Assembly (NCBI RefSeq): GCF_011008905.1
Contig: NZ_JAAIVI010000017.1
Location: 744,001 to 808,000 of the forward strand
Length of the DNA stretch: 64,000 bases
DNA from: Wenzhouxiangella sp. XN201
GTDB lineage: Bacteria; Pseudomonadota; Gammaproteobacteria; Xanthomonadales; Wenzhouxiangellaceae
Direction: 5' to 3'
In this document: piece by piece, positions 27,237 through 35,986 of the stretch
Layout of the letters: each line of letters begins with the position of its first letter
Position numbering within the stretch: the stretch's first letter is position 1
The notes under the pieces: generated by a model
What the model saw: only the letters and a program-made list of their open reading frames with translations
What the model was told of the DNA's origin: nothing
Database searches by the model: none
Position numbers and translations under genes: made by a program

Positions 27237-28439
27237 ATGAATGAACTGGCCCAAAAACTTGCCCCGGAATCGGCGCTGGCTGCCGACGACTTCAGCGATC
27301 TGCGCCAGGGTGCGCAGCGTGCGTTGATGCAGTACGGCTTTCCCGACCTCAAGACCGAGGCCTGGAAATACACGCCGATCAAGCTGCTCGAAAAGCGCGA
27401 TTTCCAGCCCCTGCCGGGATCGGCATCGATTGCCCCCGAACTGCCGTTCGAGGCGTACCTGCTGCATTTCGACAACGGCATCCTGAGCGCTGACGTCGCC
27501 GAATTGCCCGACGCCATCAGGCTGGTTCCGGCCACCCGCGAGGATTTCGAAGGCATCGAGTACGGTGGACGCGAGGATGCCTTCGCCTGGCTCAATCTGG
27601 CCCGCTTTGGCCAGGCTTGGCGTATCACCATCGAGGGCGAATTGGATCGCCCACTGGTGCTCGTCTACACAAGCTCCGACGATTTTGCTGCCGCCGTGCA
27701 CCCCCGCCTGTTCATCAATCTGGCTGAAAACGCTCGCGCCACGCTGGTGGAAGCCCAGTCAGGTGGCGGCGAGGGCATGGTCAATGCCGTCACCGATATC
27801 CGGGTGGGGCAGGGCGCGGCCCTGAACCACGTCATGCGCCGTGCCGGCGGCGACATCGTGCGCGTGGCCCGCACGCGCGTGGACGTGATGCGAAATGCCG
27901 AGTACCACAGCTTCGTGCTCGATACCGGCGTACGGCTGGGCCGACAGGACCTCAATGTCTTTTTGAACGGGGCCGGCTCGGTCGGCGAGATCGACGGCAC
28001 CGTGGCATTGAGCTCGAAGCAGCACGTTGACTATCACACCTCGATCGATCACTGCACGGGCCACACCAACAGTCGCGAATCTTTCCGCATCCTGGCCGGT
28101 GGTACGGGCGTGGGCGTGTTCAACGGTCGCATCCACATCCACGCCGATGCCGACGACAGTCACTCGGACCTCAACACGGCCAACCTGCTGCTCGGGGAAC
28201 AGGCGCGCATCAACGCCAAACCCGAGCTGGAAATCTATTCCGAAGACGTTACCGCATCCCACGGTGCGACTATCGGCCAGCTCGACGACGACGCCCTGTT
28301 TTACCTGCGCTCGCGCGGCCTGCCGACCGAGGAAGCCAATCGCCTCCTCAAGTACGGCTTCGCCGCCGCCCCGCTGGAAAACCTGGCCGCTGGGCCAGTT
28401 CGCGACTGGCTGCTGGCTGAGTTGGAGTCGGAGCTTTAA
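27237..28439 (+). CDS. sufD: Fe-S assembly protein SufD
   Basis: A SufD of 400 residues. Typical stretches are TEAWKYTPIKLLEKRDF near the N-terminus, SSKQHVDYHTSIDHCTGHTNSRE in the beta-helix, and DALFYLRSRGLPTEEANRLLKYGFA at the C-terminus. It pairs with SufB in the SufBC2D scaffold and helps iron entry. It begins 4 bp after sufC. It is followed by a 184-bp gap containing an inverted-repeat element before sufS. Confidence 0.96.
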   Translation: MNELAQKLAPESALAADDFSDLRQGAQRALMQYGFPDLKTEAWKYTPIKLLEKRDFQPLPGSASIAPELPFEAYLLHFDNGILSADVAELPDAIRLVPATREDFEGIEYGGREDAFAWLNLARFGQAWRITIEGELDRPLVLVYTSSDDFAAAVHPRLFINLAENARATLVEAQSGGGEGMVNAVTDIRVGQGAALNHVMRRAGGDIVRVARTRVDVMRNAEYHSFVLDTGVRLGRQDLNVFLNGAGSVGEIDGTVALSSKQHVDYHTSIDHCTGHTNSRESFRILAGGTGVGVFNGRIHIHADADDSHSDLNTANLLLGEQARINAKPELEIYSEDVTASHGATIGQLDDDALFYLRSRGLPTEEANRLLKYGFAAAPLENLAAGPVRDWLLAELESEL

Positions 28440-28447
28440 ATTTTTTG

Positions 28448-28601
28448 GGAACCACGGAAGTCACGGAAATCACGGAAATTGAAAAGTCGACTGGATGCAG
28501 TTGAATTGGATCGCCCGCTTTTCTGGAGGAATCAATCAATTGTGCTCCATCAAGAGATTGAACGAGTCCTTATCCGTGAATTCCGTGATTTCCGTGGTTC
28601 C
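28448..28601. repeat. Inverted-repeat element between sufD and sufS (unit CACGGAAAT)
   Basis: The left arm (28448-28480) starts GGAACCACGGAA and has three units at a 9-10 bp period. The right arm (28572-28601) is the inverted copy ending TTCCGTGGTTCC. The interior of about 90 bp has no gene. The same unit type makes the smaller hairpin at 59941-60007. It is the second element within the suf operon. Confidence 0.87.
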
Positions 28602-28623
28602 AATCTAAACACCTGGAAAGTTC

Positions 28624-29874
28624 ATGGAAACGGTTGAATCGAAAGTCAAAGACCAGCTCGACGTGTTCGCCCTGCGCGACCAGTTCCCCGTGCTCGCGCG
28701 GAAGGTGCACGATGGCAAGCCACTGGTCTATCTCGATAACGCCGCCACTGCCCAGCGACCGCTGAAGGTGATCGAGGCGATGGACGAGTTCTATCGTTAC
28801 TACAACGCCAACGTGCACCGCGGCGTCCACCAGCTTTCCGTAGAGGCCTCCGAGGCATTCGAGGGCGCGCGCGAATCCGTGCGCCGGCTGCTCAACGCCG
28901 ACTCCATTCGGGAAATCGTCTTTACCCGCGGGACGACCGAAGCCATCAACCTGGTTGCCCAGGCCTACCTGCGCCCGCGCCTGAAAGAAGGCGACGAGAT
29001 CCTGATCACGCACATGGAACACCACTCCAACATCGTGCCGTGGCAGATTCTGTGCGAACAGACCGGAGCGGTGCTCAAGGTCGCGCCGATCAACCACCAG
29101 GGCGAGTTGCTGGTCGATGAGTTGGCGGCAATGATCAACGAGCGCACCAGGCTCATCGGTATGGTGCATGTCTCCAATGCCCTGGGCACGATTAATCCGG
29201 TCGAGGAAGTCTGCCGGATCGCCAGGCAGCACAACGTGCCGGTGCTGGTCGACGGCGCCCAGGCCACGCCGCACATGGCCGTCGACGTCCAGGCCCTGGG
29301 TTGCGACTTCTACTGCATTTCCGCTCACAAGATGTACGGCCCGACCGGCATCGGCGCCCTGTGGGCGGGCGAATCGACCCTGGAGGAAATGCCGCCATGG
29401 CAGGGTGGCGGCGAGATGATCAATCGCGTCAGCTTCGACGGCACCACCTACAACGACCTGCCGCACAAGTTCGAGGCCGGCACGCCCAATATCTCCGGCG
29501 CCATCGGTTTTGGCAAGGCGGTGGAGTTTCTGGAAGAGACCGGCCTTGAAGGTATCGTGTGGCAGGAAGAACGCCTGCTCGATTACGCTACCGAGAAAAT
29601 GCAGGCCGTCGATGGTTTGACCGTGATCGGTACGGCCAAACACAAGGGCCCCGTGGTTTCATTCACGCTCGAAGGCGCTCACCCCAACGATATCGGCACG
29701 ATCGTCGATCACTATGGCGTGGCCATTCGTACCGGCCACCACTGCGCCATGCCGGTGATGCAATTCTTCGGTGTGCCTGCTACCGCACGGGTGTCCTTTG
29801 CCCCCTACAACCTGCGTAACGAAATCGATATCTTCGTCAAGGCCCTGGGCAAGGCGCGCGAGATGCTGGCCTGA
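28624..29874 (+). CDS. sufS: Cysteine desulfurase SufS
   Basis: This 416-residue PLP enzyme has N-terminal LVYLDNAATAQRP, the PLP lysine in FYCISAHKMYGPTG, and the sulfur-carrying Cys in RTGHHCAMPVMQFFGV. It takes sulfur from cysteine as persulfide and hands it to the scaffold, here probably via the SufU-like protein encoded next. A GGAAAG ribosome site lies just before the ATG, downstream of the repeat element, so its translation is not disturbed. Confidence 0.96.
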   Translation: METVESKVKDQLDVFALRDQFPVLARKVHDGKPLVYLDNAATAQRPLKVIEAMDEFYRYYNANVHRGVHQLSVEASEAFEGARESVRRLLNADSIREIVFTRGTTEAINLVAQAYLRPRLKEGDEILITHMEHHSNIVPWQILCEQTGAVLKVAPINHQGELLVDELAAMINERTRLIGMVHVSNALGTINPVEEVCRIARQHNVPVLVDGAQATPHMAVDVQALGCDFYCISAHKMYGPTGIGALWAGESTLEEMPPWQGGGEMINRVSFDGTTYNDLPHKFEAGTPNISGAIGFGKAVEFLEETGLEGIVWQEERLLDYATEKMQAVDGLTVIGTAKHKGPVVSFTLEGAHPNDIGTIVDHYGVAIRTGHHCAMPVMQFFGVPATARVSFAPYNLRNEIDIFVKALGKAREMLA

Positions 29875-29894
29875 ACGCGTTAAAATTCCGAGCC

Positions 29895-30314
29895 ATGGCG
29901 CTCGATCAGCTCTACCAGCAGGTCATTCTCGACCACAATCGCTCCCCGCACCACAACGGCCGTCTGGACGGCGCGACCCACAGCGCTCGTGGCCAGGACG
30001 CCCTGTGCGGCGACGATATCCTGATCGAGCTCCGGGTGGTCGAGGGCCGAATCGAGAAAGCCGCCTTCTCCGGTGAAGCCTGCGCCATCACCACGGCGAG
30101 CGCTTCGATGCTGATGGACTGGCTGGTGGGGCGTTCCCTGGCCGAGACTACGGCCGCTTACGAGCGCTTCAGTCAACTGCTCGATGAACCTGAGAGCACC
30201 GACGATCCTGAACTTGGGGAAATGAATCACCTGCGATCGGTCAGCGGTTTTCCCGCGCGGGTGCGCAATGCGTTGCTGCCTTGGCGAACGACATTGAGCG
30301 CTCTCGAGTGCTGA
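29895..30314 (+). CDS. sufU: SufU/IscU-like protein lacking the third conserved Cys
   Basis: This 139-residue IscU-fold protein follows sufS by 20 bp. Cys38 (ALCGDD, with Asp40) and Cys63 (GEACAI) of the active centre are present. The third ligand, normally Cys in R(V/I)KCATLAW near the C-terminus, is Asn125 here (FPARVRNALLPW; codon AAT). The only other Cys is the terminal residue 139. In SufU proteins the three cysteines and Asp bind zinc and relay sulfur from SufS. Altered metal binding or use of the terminal Cys is possible. Confidence 0.88.
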   Translation: MALDQLYQQVILDHNRSPHHNGRLDGATHSARGQDALCGDDILIELRVVEGRIEKAAFSGEACAITTASASMLMDWLVGRSLAETTAAYERFSQLLDEPESTDDPELGEMNHLRSVSGFPARVRNALLPWRTTLSALEC

Positions 30315-30374
30315 TGCGCCGCGAGAGGCATGGAGTCGTCGCGGCCCGGGGTCCAGGACCGCGACGGCGGATAG
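30315..30374. other. Gap between convergent sufU and rquA-like genes
   Basis: Sixty bases between two stop codons. A GTCGCGG/CCGCGAC stem with a GC-rich loop is present (about 30334-30364). There is no T-tract on either strand, so termination activity is uncertain. Confidence 0.4.
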
Positions 30375-31157
30375 TCAGAGGACCCGGAATCGCATGACCC
30401 GGTAGAACCCGCCAAAGATATCCACGTGTTCGTCGAGTTCGACTTCGCGACCTTCCTCGGCGGCACATGCCTTCAATGTTTCCACGAGGTCTTCGTTCCA
30501 GAAATCCCCGAGGAAGGGCTCGGCGGTGGTGAGAATCCAGCGCATGGGTGCGAAGCGGTGGAAGAAGTGGCGGCGTCGGACTTCGCCGTATTCGGCGATG
30601 ACGAAACGGCCGCCGGGACGAATCACGCGCAGGGCCTCGCGCAGGCTGTTGCGCCGCGCCCGGGGTGGCAGTTCGTGGATGAGCAGGAACATCAACGCGG
30701 TATCGAAGCTCTGGGCGCCGTACTCAAGTTGCTCGGCGTTCATGCGTTCAATCTTGGCCTTCAGCCCGGATGCTTCGAGTTTGCGCTCGGCGGCCCGGAT
30801 CTGGACCGGGGCGACTTCGGCCAGGTGCAGTTCATCGACCTCCGCGGCCAGGGTCGGCGTGAGCTTGCCGTAGACAGCCGCGATCTGGAGGGTCTTGCCG
30901 GCATTGGGGGCGTCCATCAGTCGCCGGGTCTCGTTCATGATGCGGCGGTAATTGCCGAAGAGAATGGCGTTGATGATGGGCTGGTGGTCGAAGAACCACA
31001 CCGCGATGGGCCATAAGTAGGCCCAGCGGTAGTAGCGGACGAGATAGTCCGGCAGGGACTTGTCGTCCCGCACCGGAGTTGGGAAGGCCGGAGCGGTAAT
31101 GGCGGTGGACCCGCCGCCCGCAGCGTCATGGCGGTACTCTAGTTTGCAGTTTTTCAT
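30375..31157 (-). CDS. rquA: RquA-like rhodoquinone biosynthesis methyltransferase
   Basis: This 260-residue class I SAM-binding protein aligns from memory with RquA along most of its length: DYLVRYYRWAYLWPIAVWFF, INAILFGNYRRI, TLQIAAVYGKLTP in place of the classic glycine motif, and FLLIHELPPRARRNSLREALRV. RquA converts ubiquinone to rhodoquinone, the low-potential carrier used with fumarate reductase. It is the last gene of the frdABCD run, 46 bp after frdD, with a GGAGA ribosome site. Some acidic positions differ from RquA as I recall it (Asn in RMNAEQ, Glu in LAEVAP), so a divergent relative with another quinone substrate is possible. Confidence 0.65.
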   Translation of the reverse strand: MKNCKLEYRHDAAGGGSTAITAPAFPTPVRDDKSLPDYLVRYYRWAYLWPIAVWFFDHQPIINAILFGNYRRIMNETRRLMDAPNAGKTLQIAAVYGKLTPTLAAEVDELHLAEVAPVQIRAAERKLEASGLKAKIERMNAEQLEYGAQSFDTALMFLLIHELPPRARRNSLREALRVIRPGGRFVIAEYGEVRRRHFFHRFAPMRWILTTAEPFLGDFWNEDLVETLKACAAEEGREVELDEHVDIFGGFYRVMRFRVL

Positions 31158-31203
31158 AATTCCGTCTCCACGGTGACCGACTCAGGGGTCGAAACTTTGC
31201 AAT

Positions 31204-31560
31204 TCATGGTGTCGGCAGCAGCGCATAAAGGAGCGCTATGGTGGCCAGCGCGGCCAGGCCGTAACACAGCCGGGCAACCAGCCGGCGCGCGCCGGAGCGG
31301 CGCACGCCCAGGTCCTGTAGCGTCATCCGCAGCCGGTGGGCGGCATGCCACAGGGGCAGCGCCAGCACGACCAGGATCGCGAGTTTGCCGACGGGATGGA
31401 CGACGAGAGCTTGCATACGAGCATGGGACAGCGCATCGGCGGGCAAAGCGCCGAGCGAGACGAGCAGGACGGCGAGCATCACAGCGGGCAACAGGAACGC
31501 CGCAACCGTGCCGCCGGCGGCGAATGGCAACCAGATGATTGGCTTGTTCGATCGCGCCAC
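31204..31560 (-). CDS. frdD: Fumarate reductase membrane anchor subunit D
   Basis: This 118-residue protein has three membrane helices (IIWLPFAAGGTVAAFLLPAV; VGKLAILVVLALPLWHAAH; LCYGLAALATIALLYAL), the size of E. coli FrdD (119). With FrdC it anchors the enzyme and forms the quinol site. The GTG at 31560 lies one base after the frdC stop, and the conserved start VARSNKPIIW supports it. Longer in-frame versions run antisense to the FrdC frame and are rejected. Confidence 0.9.
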   Translation of the reverse strand: MARSNKPIIWLPFAAGGTVAAFLLPAVMLAVLLVSLGALPADALSHARMQALVVHPVGKLAILVVLALPLWHAAHRLRMTLQDLGVRRSGARRLVARLCYGLAALATIALLYALLPTP

Positions 31561-31561
31561 G

Positions 31562-31951
31562 TTACACCCCCACCCAATAGAGTATGAAAAGGGACGCCAC
31601 GATCCAGGCCGCGTAATGGGCCAGCTCGATCCATCCCGACGGCATCCGGGTTTCGCCGATCCAGACGGGCATCGTGCTGGGCGCCAGCCGGAACCAGCTG
31701 ACCGTGTGATACAGCACGAACAGCAGTGCCACGAACTGGAAGATGATGCCCGGCGCCGACCCCAGCGTGTCGAGAAAGCCTTCCCAGGCATTCGGCCCCT
31801 GTCGGAGTCTGATCAGGCCGACAATGGCCATGCCAACCCAGGCGCCCACCCAGACGCAGGTCAGTTCCCGGATCATGTAGCGCAGGTAGCCGGGCCGGTC
31901 CAGCCACCAGAAGGTCGGCATTTCCGGACGCCAGGGGGTGGGTCCCTTCAT
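31562..31951 (-). CDS. frdC: Fumarate reductase membrane anchor subunit C
   Basis: This 129-residue protein with three membrane helices is close to E. coli FrdC in length. Residue 29 is Glu in MIRELTCVWVG, the position implicated in menaquinol oxidation in E. coli FrdC, and the ENxxAW-like GPNAWEGF segment is also kept. This marks the complex as the heme-free, two-anchor type of quinol:fumarate reductase rather than a succinate dehydrogenase with heme ligands. It overlaps the frdB stop by 4 bp (ATGA). Confidence 0.92.
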   Translation of the reverse strand: MKGPTPWRPEMPTFWWLDRPGYLRYMIRELTCVWVGAWVGMAIVGLIRLRQGPNAWEGFLDTLGSAPGIIFQFVALLFVLYHTVSWFRLAPSTMPVWIGETRMPSGWIELAHYAAWIVASLFILYWVGV

Positions 31952-32688
31952 GATTTGTCTCCGCGCTTCAAGGGCCGCGAGATCCAGTCCAGGGAGCTGG
32001 CCAGCTTCATCTGCTGGATCGCGCCGGCCGGGTCAACGCCCTTGGGGCAGACCTCCGAGCATTCGCCCACGAAGGTGCATTCCCAGATACCGTCTTCGCT
32101 GGCGGTGACTTCCTCGCGCTCGGCTCGCCCGCCGTCGCGTGAGTCCCGGTTGTAGCGGTGGGCCAGGGCGAGAATCGATGGGCCCAGGTAGTTTTCGTTC
32201 AGCCCCACCTGGGGGCAGGCCGCGTAGCACAGCAGGCAGTTGATGCACATGGTGAACTGACGGTATACGGCCAGTTCAGAAGACTGCTGCCGGAACACGT
32301 CCTCCTGGGGGGGTTCCACTTCGGGAATGAGGAAGGGCTTGACCGTCGGCAGCCGGGTGGCGAAAGTCTCCATGTCGCCGATCAGATCGCGGTGGACGGC
32401 CAGATTGGCCATGGGTGCCACACGCACCGTTTCCGGGTAATCGCGCAGAAAGGCCTTGCAGGCGAGTACCGGCTTGCCGTTGACCATCATGCCGCAGCTG
32501 CCGCAGACTGCCATGCGGCAGGACCAGCGGTAGCTCAGTGTTCCGTCGAGGTGGTCCTTGATGTAGTTGAGTGCGTCCAGCACCACCCAGTCTTCCCGGG
32601 CCGGGACGTCATAGCTTTCCCAGGTGGGCTCCGAATCCGTTTCCGGGCGGTAGCGCTGCACTTCCAGCCGAATGCGGCGTTCAGTCAT
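31948..32688 (-). CDS. frdB: Fumarate reductase iron-sulfur subunit B
   Basis: This 246-residue protein carries all three cluster motifs. The [2Fe-2S] set is [20 protein letters not shown] then AC, and the [4Fe-4S] and [3Fe-4S] sets are in [12 protein letters not shown] and [12 protein letters not shown]. The stretch [11 protein letters not shown] is diagnostic of FrdB. It passes electrons from quinol to FAD in FrdA. ATG 32688 has a GGAGGA ribosome site and overlaps the frdA stop by 8 bp. Confidence 0.95.
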   Translation of the reverse strand: MTERRIRLEVQRYRPETDSEPTWESYDVPAREDWVVLDALNYIKDHLDGTLSYRWSCRMAVCGSCGMMVNGKPVLACKAFLRDYPETVRVAPMANLAVHRDLIGDMETFATRLPTVKPFLIPEVEPPQEDVFRQQSSELAVYRQFTMCINCLLCYAACPQVGLNENYLGPSILALAHRYNRDSRDGGRAEREEVTASEDGIWECTFVGECSEVCPKGVDPAGAIQQMKLASSLDWISRPLKRGDKS

Positions 32689-34432
32689 CGCTCGTTCCTC
32701 CGTACACGCGTTCGGCGGGCTCCCAGCGTGTGATAGTGACCGGTTTGCGGGTGATTTCCGGTGGCCCGTCGCCGCGGAAGCCGGCCATGCTGTGGACCAG
32801 GAACTCACCGTCGTTGCGCTCGGGAAAGTCCAGGCGCTGGTGGGCACCGCGAGACTCGCGGCGCGTGCGTGCGGCATGCACCATGGCCTCGCCGATCTCG
32901 AGCATGGCGCCCAGTTCCAGGGCGTAAGCGAGTTCCGTGTTGAACACGCTGCTCTTGTCAGTAATACCAAGCTTTCCGTAGCGCCGTCGAAGCTCGCCGA
33001 TCCCATCGCAGGCCCGGTCGAGCCGCTCCTGGTCGCGGTAGATGCCGGCGCATTCTTCCATGTAACCGTTCAATTCATCGCGCAGGCCCGCTATGGTTTC
33101 CTCACCTGGCAATGTGTCGCGCAGGCGCTGGATACGGGACATGGCGGTGCCGGCCAGCGATTGTGCCAAGGCCTCGTCGGCCCGCTCGACCTTGGCAGTG
33201 GCCGCTGCGTTCTGGCCTGCGATGCGGCCGAAGACCAGAAGTTCCGTGAGCGAGTTCGAGCCCAGCCGGTTCGCGCCGTTGATGCTCACGCAGGCGCATT
33301 CTCCGGCCGCGTAAAGTCCGTCGACCGGGCTGGCCGCATCGATATCGGTGTCGATGCCGCCCATGGTGTAGTGGACGACCGGACGTACGGGGATGGGCTC
33401 GTGCACCGGGTCGACGGCGGCATAGATGCGCGCGAGTTCACGCACGAAGGGCAGGCGCTCGTTAATCTTCTTCTCGCCCAGATGGCGCACATCCAGCATC
33501 ACGACCTGGCCGGCAGCGTGATCGACCGTGCGGCCCTTCTGCTGTTCGTGCCAGAACGCCTGGCTGAGGCGGTCACGCGGCCCCAGTTCCATGGCTTTCT
33601 TGCGCGGCCAAGGGTCGGGCGGACCGAGGTTGTAGTCCTGCAGGTAGCGATAGCCGTCGCGGTTCACCAGGACCCCACCTTCGCCACGCGCGCCCTCTGT
33701 GATGAGGATGCCCGTGCCAGGCAGACCCGTAGGGTGGTACTGGACAAACTCCATGTCCTTGAGCGGCACCCCGGCGCGATAGGCCATGGCCATGCCGTCC
33801 CCGGTATTGATGCCGGCATTCGTGGTGAACGGGAAGGCGCGCCCGGCGCCCCCCGTGGCCATAACCACCGACGGCGCCAAGAAGACGACCGTCTCGCCGG
33901 TTTTCAACTCGATCGCTACGCAGCCCGTGCACCGGCCATCGGCCACCAGCAGATCCACCACGTAGTACTCGTCATAGCGGTGGATTGCGTCGTATTTGAG
34001 GGAGGTCTGGAAGAGCGTGTGCAGGATGTGGAAGCCGGACTTGTCGGCCGCATACCAGGTGCGCTCGATCTTCATGCCCCCGAAGGGGCGCACCGCGACC
34101 CGGCCGTCGGGCTGCCGGCTCCAGGGACAGCCCCAGTGTTCCAGTTCTCGCAGGGCACCGGGCGCTTCGGTGACGAACAGGTCCACGGCGTCCTGGTCGC
34201 AGAGCCAGTCTCCGCCGCTGACGGTGTCCCGGAAGTGGTTCTCCAGACTGTCGTCTTCGCCCGCAACGGCCGCCGCGCCACCTTCGGCGGCGACGGTGTG
34301 GCTGCGCATCGGGTAGACCTTGGACACCAGGGCGACATGCAGAGAAGGATCGGCCTCGGCGGCTGCAATCGCGGCCCGCAGACCCGCGCCACCGCCTCCG
34401 ATGATGACTACATCTGCATTAACGAGCCGCAT
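32681..34432 (-). CDS. frdA: Fumarate reductase flavoprotein subunit A
   Basis: This 583-residue flavoprotein has the FAD Rossmann start [14 protein letters not shown] and the FAD-linking His45 in [13 protein letters not shown]. The substrate-site runs are [32 protein letters not shown] and [15 protein letters not shown], with [12 protein letters not shown] near the C-terminus. The resemblance to E. coli FrdA is close throughout. It reduces fumarate to succinate as the terminal step of anaerobic respiration, or runs in reverse. It leads frdABCD-rquA and has an FNR-like promoter. Confidence 0.96.
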   Translation of the reverse strand: MRLVNADVVIIGGGGAGLRAAIAAAEADPSLHVALVSKVYPMRSHTVAAEGGAAAVAGEDDSLENHFRDTVSGGDWLCDQDAVDLFVTEAPGALRELEHWGCPWSRQPDGRVAVRPFGGMKIERTWYAADKSGFHILHTLFQTSLKYDAIHRYDEYYVVDLLVADGRCTGCVAIELKTGETVVFLAPSVVMATGGAGRAFPFTTNAGINTGDGMAMAYRAGVPLKDMEFVQYHPTGLPGTGILITEGARGEGGVLVNRDGYRYLQDYNLGPPDPWPRKKAMELGPRDRLSQAFWHEQQKGRTVDHAAGQVVMLDVRHLGEKKINERLPFVRELARIYAAVDPVHEPIPVRPVVHYTMGGIDTDIDAASPVDGLYAAGECACVSINGANRLGSNSLTELLVFGRIAGQNAAATAKVERADEALAQSLAGTAMSRIQRLRDTLPGEETIAGLRDELNGYMEECAGIYRDQERLDRACDGIGELRRRYGKLGITDKSSVFNTELAYALELGAMLEIGEAMVHAARTRRESRGAHQRLDFPERNDGEFLVHSMAGFRGDGPPEITRKPVTITRWEPAERVYGGTSDD

Positions 34433-34507
34433 CGCCGCTCCTCGTAGATCAGTTGCTTCTGCGTTACCGGTCAGGCACCGGAATATCCACTTTCAAGCTA
34501 TTGCTCC

Positions 34508-34556
34508 TGGGTGCACTATCACCCAGCCGTGGAAGTAGCCCGTTGATCTGGGTCAA
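34508..34556 (-). promoter_or_regulatory. FNR/ANR-type class II promoter for frdA
   Basis: On the minus strand TTGACCCAGATCAA (34543-34556) matches the FNR box TTGAT-N4-ATCAA with one change. The hexamer GATAGT (34515-34520) lies exactly where the -10 falls if the box is centred at -41.5, placing +1 near 34508 and a leader of about 76 bases. This is the geometry of an FNR-activated class II promoter. Confidence 0.55.
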
Positions 34557-34683
34557 GAAGCCAGAGCACGAAGTCGTCTCCTTCATGCAATTCCAGACAC
34601 GCCTGAAACTCCGGCGTGATGGGGTCCTCGCCATCACCGAGACGCCCCGTGTATCCACCTCTGCCACGGCTGAAATCAAAACA

Positions 34684-34797
34684 CATGCACTGGACAATCC
34701 AAAGACGGTCAACGACACCCTGGGTTACGAGATGGGCGACCGGTTGTAGCACGACGTCGCAGATCGGCTCGTCGAAAACTCCCGCGCATCAAATAAA
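34684..34797 (+). pseudogene. Remnant of a GGDEF domain
   Basis: The plus-strand translation reads LDNPKTVNDTLGYEMGDRL, a stop (TAG at 34747), then HDVADRLVENSRA. This is the D-x-D-(H/N)-F-K-x-V-N-D-x-x-G-x-x-x-G-D-x-L region of a diguanylate cyclase, continued in frame after the stop. Nothing recognisable of the rest of the domain is seen on either side, so it is a short decayed fragment. Confidence 0.6.
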
Positions 34798-34823
34798 AAA
34801 CCCCGCAACCAGCGGCTGCGGGG
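34791..34823 (-). terminator. Rho-independent terminator after the membrane-protein gene
   Basis: On the minus strand the stem CCCCGCA (34817-34823) pairs with TGCGGGG (34801-34807) around a 9-base loop and is followed by TTTTTTATTT. It lies 77 bp past the stop of the gene at 34900-35910. Confidence 0.88.
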
Positions 34824-34899
34824 CAGTTCGGTTTCTTGTTGTGGCAGGGCGATGCCCGGCAGGTTTACATCGTTCTTCTTCTGTTCGTTTTATTCGATA

Positions 34900-35910
34900 C
34901 TAGCTCTGTTCGGGTTGCGCTGCGCCGCCCGGGGTCGGTTCGTCGGAGGCCTGGGGCTTGGTACCCTTCTCGCGGTCCCAGTCCATCGCCTTGGTCTTCA
35001 TCTCGCCGAACTTCTTGGAGACGCTGCTGAGCTTGTCGTCCCACTCGGGGTTTGGCTCCTGGCCTTCGGTGACCTTGAAATAAACCTGCATCAGGGCGGT
35101 CATGCCGATGGGCTCGATCACGGCCTGCTTGATGCCCCAGGCGAACACCAGCGCGATGACCAGGGTCAGGATGCCGGCAGTGCCCGGGAACAGGGAAACC
35201 AGTCCGGCGACCGGCAGCAACACCACCAGGAAGACGAGGAAGGTCATGGCCCAGATGAAGAAGGCCAGCCAGAAGGCGTTCTTCAGGAAGGTCTTGTAGT
35301 TCTGTGCGTAGAGGATCAGCGCGGTCTGGCCTGATCGCCAGGGGTTGTCTGACTTGGTGCGCATGTTGTGCGCCAGGATGACCTCGTCGAGGTAGGTGAG
35401 CGACAGGTTGACGACGGTGTTGATGAATTTCACCACGCCTTGCAGTCCGGGAATCGGGATGAAGGCGGTGATGGTGAAAAATGCCCGGTTGAATGCCTTG
35501 AGCACAGCCTTGATGAGCTGATCGATGCCGAATAACACGGACGATTCCACGAAGCGTTCGCGCACGATGCCCTGGGCATAGTCGATCTGACCCCTGCCTT
35601 CGGGAAGCTCCCGTCCTTCCAGTAGCTCGACCAGTACGGCAATGTGGCCGGCCTTGACCATGTAAAGCAGGTACTCGCGCAGGAAATACAGAATGGCCGA
35701 AGTGATGCCGAATCCGACCAGGCCGCCCCAGACGCTGAATGCGCCAGGGTCGTCGCCAATGTGGCCGACAAAATATCCGATTCCAGCCCCGACGCCGGTT
35801 ACCAGCACATAGGCCAGCGTGATACCGAAGTAGATCAGGAAGCGGAAAATCAGGAATGGCATGGTTTTGGCCATCAGGCCCAGTACTTCACCGATCTTGA
35901 AGTCCATCAT
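34900..35910 (-). CDS. Multi-pass membrane protein of unknown function
   Basis: This 336-residue protein has about six hydrophobic segments (for example FLIYFGITLAYVLVTGVGAG, FLVFLVVLLPVAGLVSLF) and a charged cytoplasmic-looking tail rich in Lys, Glu and Pro. It has no enzymatic motif. ATG 35910 and ATG 35907 are adjacent start choices, with a GAGGGA ribosome site. It has its own strong terminator, so it is probably a single-gene unit. I do not recognise the family. Confidence 0.75.
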   Translation of the reverse strand: MMDFKIGEVLGLMAKTMPFLIFRFLIYFGITLAYVLVTGVGAGIGYFVGHIGDDPGAFSVWGGLVGFGITSAILYFLREYLLYMVKAGHIAVLVELLEGRELPEGRGQIDYAQGIVRERFVESSVLFGIDQLIKAVLKAFNRAFFTITAFIPIPGLQGVVKFINTVVNLSLTYLDEVILAHNMRTKSDNPWRSGQTALILYAQNYKTFLKNAFWLAFFIWAMTFLVFLVVLLPVAGLVSLFPGTAGILTLVIALVFAWGIKQAVIEPIGMTALMQVYFKVTEGQEPNPEWDDKLSSVSKKFGEMKTKAMDWDREKGTKPQASDEPTPGGAAQPEQS

Positions 35911-35986
35911 GGGGAATCCCTCGTTTCACCAGTTGGTTCGTATCCGATACTACGGGAATTCGGGCCGGAACGTGACAGCCAAAATT

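Noticed and set aside
30375-31157. Calling the frd-linked methyltransferase UbiE or UbiG
   Set aside because: The glycine-rich SAM motif of those families is missing and the conserved runs match RquA instead.
31204-34432. Reading the operon as succinate dehydrogenase sdhCDAB
   Set aside because: Gene order A-B-C-D, two heme-free three-helix anchors and close matches to E. coli FrdA-D point to fumarate reductase.
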